DNA of 64,000 nucleotides from Brienomyrus brachyistius (Eukaryota; Chordata; Actinopteri; Osteoglossiformes; Mormyridae): contig NC_064538.1 in assembly GCF_023856365.1 (NCBI RefSeq), positions 6,704,435 to 6,768,434 of the forward strand. Reading direction: 5' to 3'. The notes beneath the pieces are model-generated. The model was given only the letters and a program-made list of their open reading frames with translations. It was not told where the DNA came from and searched no databases. The position numbers were made by a program, and so were the translations under genes. Numbering within the stretch: the stretch's first letter is position 1; every line of letters starts with the position of its first letter. This document shows, in pieces, positions 24,701 through 33,800 of the stretch.

Positions 24701-27700
24701 GTCTGGATGTTTGGATAGCTGTCTAAGGTCCTTCCTGAGGATCTCACTTTTAGTGTTATGAATCACAATACGATACTGGGTGGCCCCAGTGACTCCTGTC
24801 CAGCCCAGTCGGACGGTGCTGCCCCGAGTCTCAATCACACGCAGGTTGGACACGCGGCCCACAGATGGATCACCTGCAAACACAGACTGGATTACAGAAG
24901 CAACATACACATAGGCAGTCATTGGCCACTGAATGATACTTCCTGTATAAACTCCGCCCTCTCCATGGGGATTACCTGAACCATTAAGGCAGTCCTTCAC
25001 AACTGACTCCACAAATTTCCAACGCACCTTTAGGGAAAGTGGACACAGGTGTAGCTTCCTCACGACCCTCGTACAGCGTGTAGAGAGTGATCAGGTACTC
25101 AGTACGCGGCTGCAGTCCCGTCAGGTCATGGCTGGTGGTGCCCCTGGGGAAAGACCGGCTCTGTACTCTGCCCCCTGTTGATAGCAAAGAAAACAGCAGG
25201 GAATGAACCACAAGAATAGGCCAAAAAGGAAAAGCATGAGGGTAAGAGTCTCACCATCCGTTTCTCTCCATTCCAGGCGGTATCCTTGGGCAGAGCGAAT
25301 AAGTTTCCAGGTCAGGAGGATAGAACTTGGCCCAGTGGCGGTGGCTCTCAGAACCTGCTGTTCTGGTGTCTCTGGAAGAAATTAAACACGTCATTTAAAG
25401 TTCAGCGCATGATTTGCCTTATAGTTTTAAACCGTACCGTGTTAAACAGCTCTCTGCCTCGCTGGTTAGGAATCTGCGCACACGTCCAGAAGGTTGCAGG
25501 TTCAAATCCCGTAGCCATAGTAATCATTTCACTGCTGGGCCCTTAATCAAAGCCTTTAATCCCAATTGTTCCAGGGCCGCTGCATAAATGGCTAACCTTT
25601 GCCTCTTCTCAAGCTTCTCCCTAACCTGTACATGTGTGCGTGTCTCATTGTAGAGCAAGACGGAACATGTGAAGACTAAAATTTCATTGTACTTGCTACC
25701 TGCTCAATTTCAATAAAGAATTCTATCCTATTAAGAAAGAGAATATAGGTTTCCATCCACACATAAACCTCTTAAGCCAACCATTCAGACAGCTTCCTGA
25801 CCAGAAATTCACTCTGCAGACACAGACAGCCTACATCTGTCGGTTTTTGCTGGATTAGATCCAGCACCTGGGGTGCCTGTCAGACTTATGCTAAGCCCCC
25901 AGGGCTGGTTTTGGGCTGCAGGAAGCTGGAGGAGGTTCACATTTTGTCTTGAGTTGGACCAATTGTCCAGTTGAATGACAATTTAAATTCCAAGTAAGAA
26001 CATTGCGGCTTGTTTCTGCTTCATATGGTGAGTCATTTTGAGAGTGATTTCCTGCAGCTGTGTCTGCGCTCTGCTCCAGAAATCAAAGAGAGGAGAACAT
26101 GCACCATGCGGCGCCCAGGCTCTCCGCAGGATTCCCAACTCGTCCCGTCTGATCCGAGACGGGAGCGGCCATCATAGACACACAGCTGTGTGCTTCTGGT
26201 GAAAAGACATTTCATTCACAAGCGATAAAGAGAATGTTATTGCCATTAAATTCATACTGCAATCATTTCTCAAACATTACCAAAACACATGTATATGACG
26301 AGAAACATTTACTTAATTTTTTTCCCCGAGTCATTGATTTTATGGGTTTGACATTTTTTCGAGGGTAAATGTTTCAAGCGTAAACTCAACTGGAACTACA
26401 CCAAGGGTCCAGCATCCCTTGAGGTCTGCAGAACATAGTGTGAGGAAAGAACCCGAGTGTTGAAACATCCATAGACAAATCAGGAGCCAACATTAGCTAC
26501 TCGCACCTCTTAGGCTAAATCTGTCCTCATAAAAAGTAAAGGAAACCGAACAGGATCTCCTCACTCCCCCTCAGTCTTAAACCCTCCCTGCCTTCCTCTC
26601 TACTCCCTTTGCCAAGATACGAAGAACTTGGCTGAGAAATATTTTCAAAAGCATTCCCCGCAGTGGCTATATTTAACCACTTCAGAAGATCCTGCGACAA
26701 AGTGTTTCACTCAGAAGAAAATACATGTCAGATGAGAGAAAACAGCCTTGCAGTAATTAAAACAAAACAAAATATACTGCCACCACTTCCCCTTCCAAAA
26801 ACACGTCTTAGCTTCTAAACCCCTATTCTCGCCCAAATTGTGCCAATATGCCAGACACACATTGTGCAGTTTCATATAACATATGTTCCTTTATTTCTGT
26901 ACTATTTTTGTGCTGATGCTGGTATAGCTTTGCGTGACCGTGCCTGTTCATATTCGTGTGTGACAGGGTGTGTCTGCACTTCACACGTATTTGTGTGCAT
27001 GAGTGTGTCTGTATATGCGTCAGCACTCGTGCACGCACTCGCATCAGACCCGGAAATTCTGAACTTAGTGAACCGATTCACGCTATCAACAATATCACCA
27101 GATACATACTTAGGTATATTCATATGACCATTCATTGCTTCGTTTTTTCTAATTATTGCGTTATTTATTAATACAGTGGCGCATATTACCATTTTTTATA
27201 CTTTCTATTTGCACTGTTTTTCATTTGCACTTCGTCATTGCTGTCGCAAACTTGCATGCAGGTTTTTCCACTCATCTGCGTAAGTGATGTGGAAAATACA
27301 CCCTTATGCAAATTAACTGTTGTTAATTTGGGTTAGAGCTGAGTGGATGGACAGAGGAGGCACTGTGCCCACGGACTGGCAGGCCTGCTTGGGTGGGGTT
27401 ACAGCTGAGTCGATGGACAGAGGAGGCACTGTGCCTACAGACTGGCAGGCCTGCTCAGGTGGGGTTACAGCTGAGTCGATGGACAGAGGAGGCACTGTGC
27501 CTACAGACTGGCAGCCCTGCTCAGGTGGGGTTACAGCTGAGTGGATGGACAGAGGAGGAACTGTGCCTACAGACTGGCAGGCCTGCTCGGGTGGGGTTAC
27601 AGCTGAGTCGATGGACAGAGGAGGCACTGTGCCTACAGACTGGCAGGCCTGCTCAGGTGGGGTTAGAGCTGAGTGGTTAGACAGAGGAGGCACTGTTCCC

Positions 27701-30700
27701 ACTGACTGGCAGGCCTGCTCGGGTGGGGTTACAGCTGAGTCGATGGACAGAGGAGGCACTGTGCCCACTGACTGGCAGGCCTGCTCAGGTGGGGTTAGAG
27801 CTGGGTGGATAGACAGAGGAGGCACTGTGCCCACAGACTGGCAGGTCTACTTGGGTGGGGTTAGTGCTGGGTGGATAGACAGAGGAGGCACTGTGCCCAC
27901 AGACTGGCAGACCTGCTTGGGTGGGGTTAGAGCTGAGTGGATGGACAGAGGAGGCACTGTGCCCACTGACTGGCAGGCCTGCTCGGGTGGGGTTAGAGCT
28001 GAGTGGATGGACAGAGGAGGCACTGTGCCCACTGACTGGCAGGCCTGCTCAGGTGGGGTTAGAGCTGAGTGGATGGACAGAGGAGGCACTGTGCCCACAG
28101 ACTGGCAGGCCTGCTCAGGTGGGGTTAGAGCTGGGTGGATGGACAGAGGAGGCACTGTGCCCACAGACTGGCAGGCCTGCTCAGGTGGGGTTAGAGCTGG
28201 GTGGATGGACAGAGGAGGCACTGTGCCCACGGACTGGCAGGCCTGCTCAGGTGGGGTTAGAGCTGAGTGGATGGACAGAGGAGGCACTGTGCCTACAGAC
28301 TGGCAGGCCTGCTCGGTGGGGTTACAGCTGAGTGGTATGACTGTGCTTCAGCCATCTATGTATGTTTCAATTGAATGTTCTGGGGGTCGGGCGGCTCCCC
28401 ATGTTCCTCTGGGTTCTCTGGTTTCCCCCCACAATCCAAAAACACGCTAAGCTTAATTGCAGTTGCTAAATTCCCCACATGCGTGAATGATGTCTGTGCC
28501 CTGTGATGGATTGGCAGCCCATCGCTGTGTTATTCTCGTACAATTTTTATCAATCCACTAGATCCTAAATCGAAATGCAAGGCGATCAGTATGAATTCGT
28601 GTGACTGTGCTGTCCATCTTAACTGTGCATAGTCTGTCTGCATACCGAGACGACAACTTGTTTAAATTAATTTGCACAAGGGTGTAAAGTGATGTGGCAA
28701 ATAAAGAGATGTGATTTGATTTGACATTGGGCTGTGTGTGTCGCGTGTTCCTCCGAGCCCCTGTCCGCAGAGAGCCCAGCATACCTATCTTGAAGCGGGT
28801 TGTGGCTGCCGGACCCTCGGTGCCCTCGTACAGAGGGAGGATGGTGACGATGTACTCGGTGTCGGGCTGCAGGCCAGACAGGGTGTGGGACTCACTGTCC
28901 CCCGGCACCTCCAGGCTCTCCACTTTGTGACCTGAACCCCGAGGGAGGAGGGAAATGAGGAGGGAGAAAACAGCAGGAGGAGGAGGTGCTCCATCGGACA
29001 GCGAGGGTTTGGCCCCTTTTCCAGACTTCCCATCCCCCTCTAGCACCATCTGCAGGCTGTGGTAGAGATAGCGCTCACCCGTGAACGGCCCCCAGACCAG
29101 GCGGTAGGCCCTGGCTCCGCCCACTCCTCTCCATTCGACCTGGACGCTCTGTTCCGACACGGTCTTCACTGTGAGGTGTTGCACAGCTTCCAGGCGCACT
29201 GGGGAAGGACACACAGACAAGACAGCCCAGTCAGCGGCCTGCAAACCATCACCGGGCATCGGAAAGTCGTCACGGGAGGCACTGGGCAGCAGAGAAGTGC
29301 TGCTGACCCTGAAACAGTGGGATGTCACTTCCTTTACATTGAAACATTTCTTTAGTAAATAGATGAAAGGTTAAAGGTTCATGGTTCATTTCTATTCATT
29401 TGTACACACGTTTAAGTGGGGGTGAATGACAGCCCTCCTGACTTTCTTGTTGAAGAAATGGCAGTGAAGTACATCACTGACCATCAATCTGAAGCTGAGA
29501 ACCAGTCACACACCAGCTGGGTATTTTCTCTCCCCTCTGCGCTGTTTGACTTCTCTGGGTTCAACAATGACCAGATCCGGCAGCGGTAAGCGGTACGGAG
29601 GGCCAGTACTCACGGGTCCGAGAGGTGAGGGTGGCAGGGGCACCAGAATTGCGGGGGAAGAGCGGGTACAAGTTGAGGACGTACTCCGTGTCAGGCTGCA
29701 GGCCCTCCAGGGTCACCGAGGTGGAGTCTGCGGACAGGGACTGCTCCACCAAGCGGGACGCCTGCAGCCCTGCAGATAGGGCGACGAGTGCGGAGGCTGG
29801 GATTTAGGATGACATCAGGCAGATAGGAGGCGCTGAAGAGGTGGGAATGAGGAAGCACACGCAAAGGCGATATGGAGAGGAGGAGGCGCAGTGCAGAGTG
29901 CGTGCTGGACTCCTGCCTGCAGGTTTAGTGTCTGAGCACATGAATGGTGTTGTAATGATTATTTCCCACGATGTGATGTGTCCACAGTCAAAAGACAGAT
30001 AACTGAAGATGAGGAAGTGTTGGAACCCACCTGGAATCAGAACACGTACACAGACACACTCACACACTCTCACACACACACACGCACACTGCCACCATTA
30101 CAGCAATTAAAGCTGATTAAAGTTCTGCCTGCCTCGCTCCTCGCCCTCTGTCTCCCTGTTTTTGTCTCTGCCAGCTTTTCATTTCCTGCCTTGTGAGTTT
30201 TCCCTGCTTGTTTCTGTCACTCCTGTCACTGCATTCTCACTTCAGGTAGTTCCATTAAACACGAGTCACTTTATTTGCAATGGAGAAAACTCCATGTCAG
30301 GAAGTCTGTGTCTGACTGTATATCTATGTGTACCTGGCAGCTCCTGTATGTGTGTGTGTCAGACTCCACCTTAGCCCCGGGCAGCAGGAAAAAAAAACAA
30401 GGCAGGTGGGACTGGGGGGGGGGGGGGGGGGCGTGGTGTTAGCGAGGTCTGGGGGGGGGGCATGGCATTAGTAGGGGCTGGGGGGGCATGTTAGCCAGGA
30501 GTGTCTCTGAAAGACTGAAGGAGTTACCTTAACGACACACAGACTACATTTGCACCTTTTTTACTGAGACAGAGACAAAGAAACTGATATTTGCCTGGAA
30601 ATGTCTCATCTCAGCTGGGCGGCAGGGAAATCACAGGCAGCTTCATTTTAGTGGTTTTATTTGAGAAGTTATATCTATGACAATTAATCTGAAACAGCCC

Positions 30701-30762
30701 AAGGCTGGAGCACCCAGGGTTGGATGCCAAAGCATTGCCGGGCATATGACTAAACACACACC

Positions 30763-30810
<48 letters not shown>

Positions 30811-33800
30811 TGCACACTCACAGAATGAGCAATTGAGGGAAATCTGCAGAATACAGGGAGACCATGCAAACTGCACACACCAGTGAGATCCAAAGCCCCC
30901 AGTTCCCGAGGCGTGAGGCATCAGCATCACCAGCTGAGGCACACGGAGCCCCTTCCCACAATGCCCCACTCTCTACGCTGGTGCCTTCTCCCTCTTCCCA
31001 CTTTTTCCTCCATCTGCCTCCCTGCCCCAGCATGCTCTCCGGCTGCCCACCCTGCCAGCAGTCATTATTTAATAGCTGCTTTACAGTTCGCTGGCACTCT
31101 GTCAGACTCAGGCCTCCCAGTCGGAACGGGCTGTCCGCCATCTAGCCCTTTACAATCCTAACTGTGTGAAGTTGAAAGTTTAAAAATAGTGCTGTACAAT
31201 CAACCTCTTGGCAAAAAATGGATTAACCGTTTTTTCAGCTACTTAATTTTTGTGCAATGAACTTTAATGCCCAACTAGCACATGCGTGTCCAGGCCACTT
31301 GTGTAATGGGGGGGGGGGCTTCTTACCCTCAAAAACACAACTAACGAGCAAGTATCAGGAAACACTCCCCCACATATAGCATCTTTTCGCCCATCACGAC
31401 CTGAGGTAATATTACTGTTACATCATAGCATTATATCATTGTTCCCGCAATGTATTACAGAGACAGCAGCATGGTTCAATTTCAGAGCAGCTGGAGTGGA
31501 CTGCCTTGCTCACCTATGGGCCCGTAGGTGATTCTGTAGCCCTGGACGCGGGAGGAGGGGGCATCCCAGGCGACAGACAGGGAGAAGAATCCTGCCTGGA
31601 CCTCACGCAGGTTCGACACACTGGGAAGAGGCTCTGGGAAGTGGGGAGACAAGGGGAGTGTGAGAGTGACAGGCCAGTATTAGAGGTGCAATGATTAAAC
31701 AATTTAGTCGATTACACCTAAAGACGTTTCCAACGATTTCACTGTTGCAGAAAAATATCCATCGTTGCTGGACTTGTAGTCTGTTCCCGTCACCTCAATA
31801 GTTAGGTGTAAGGCGATCAAAATAGCTGCCTTAAGTCTAGTGTTTTGATGTTCCGATAAAATCAAAGATGTTTAATATTATCGTAAGTTTTAAGTCACGG
31901 CTTATGTAAATAGTGACATGGACATTGTCTACAAGATGTCCAACCCCTCCTGGAGTCTCCCGCATATCGATAGTGGTTATAGTGATGTCATGTATACACT
32001 ATAGGCTGATACAAAGCGCAGGTGGTGAGTGTATGTGTGTAAGTGTTTCGGTGGTGTGGACTGATTCAGCATGTATATGCTGTAATTTTGCCCTAAACAG
32101 CCTCTCATGTTGACTTTCCTCGATTTCACTACAGAAAGTGACTGCAGGACGTAGCTGCCACAGAGTGCAGACAGACAACAGAAAGCACAAAGTACAGAAT
32201 CCTTACCGTTAAAATTTTAATTTCGATGGATTGTTTGGTTTACTTGATTTAGGCTAAACTGATGTGGTTTTGGTATATTTAATTGCTGCTACATTGCTTA
32301 TCCTTGGTGTGAAATTTTAACGGGACGAATGGATATTGGATTTTTTTATTTCTCTTTTGTATTAGCAGCCCTAGATCAGTGTTATATTTGTCAAATAAAG
32401 CAGCTACATGATAAAAACATTTCAAAATGTCCACTAACGACCAGTGCCCAGTTCTCAGGAACCCCCACATACTGCACATTTTTGCTCCCTCCCAGCTCTT
32501 GTACCAGGTATTTGGTGTTCTTGATTGGCTGGAAGCTGGGTGGAATAGAAATGTGGACTGTCTGGGGGGGGGGGGGGGGGCAAGTACTGGGCTGAGAAAA
32601 AAACTGCACTAATAGACTTTTTGTTCTCAGTTAGTTACATGTTTAGGAACAAAAGAACGATTTAAATCTGAAACCTATTTGGCAAATGGGACTAAAAACA
32701 AAAGCCAATTGAAATCCACTTAATTACTGGAAAGATCCACATTTTAATATACTAAATAAAACAAATATTTCAAATTGCAATAATTTTAACCTCTGAACCA
32801 TCTGGCAATAACATCCATCCATCCATTTTCCAAACCGCTTATCCTACTGGGTCGTGGGGGGTCCGGAGCCTATCCTGGAAGCAATGGGCATGGGGCAGGG
32901 AACAACCCAGGATGGGGGGCCAGCCCATCGCAGGGCACACTCACACACCATTCACTCACACATGCACACCTACGGGCAATTTAGCAACTCCAATTAGCCT
33001 CAGCATGTCTTTGGACTGTGGGGGGAAACGGGAGTACAACAGTGCTAACCACTGCACCACCATGCCGCCCCCATCTGGCAAATCTTTAAAATGAAATGTA
33101 CCAAGTAACAAAGATTCTTCCCCTTTGCCCTCCATCAACGTCCCCGTGAGACGGTAACTGAGTGTTTTCATTGTAGCTGTGAATTCTGGGATTCTGTATA
33201 ATGGCACGACGAAAAGCTCTCGGGTTGTTTAAACCAGGAAGGAACATTATAAGTTTCAATAAAAAATATTTACTCGTATTATTCGCTTTCCCACTGCGGT
33301 TTCAAAATTAATGTATGCAATAACCCAATCAAAGAAATATTAACACATTACGACTTAAAAAGTGCCACTAACACATTCACTTTGGCAGCCCTAACCACAA
33401 TGAATCAAAATAACTACCCCCCCCCCCACCCCCCCTAGTGTCTTCTTTATAATCCTCATCTTCACCCCCCTTCCTGGCACCACTCACTGGTTGTAGCCTT
33501 GGCAGAGACTGACTCTCCAATATTGTTGGGGTACTGGGCAATCACCATCACCAGGTAGTCGCTGCCTGACTTCAGGTTGCGTGCGATGTAACTCCTATGC
33601 TCCGCCCCCACCGTTTCCTGTGAGTCATGGTGCACTTGTATTAAACTGTAGATTTCAATGTTTATAAATATAGCAAACTGATAAATATATTTTTCTGCTA
33701 TTTAAAACACCAATAACATCCTACGGTGTAATTAACATGTCATTTTTATTGGTTAAAAAAGACGGGGCTCACCTGCTGCCGCTCAGCAGTGATTGGGTTC

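Noticed and set aside
27313..28450. A 376-codon plus-strand ORF and minus-strand ORFs with 22-residue repeats
   Set aside because: Artefact of the 66-bp intronic minisatellite; no splice sites, domain or start context.
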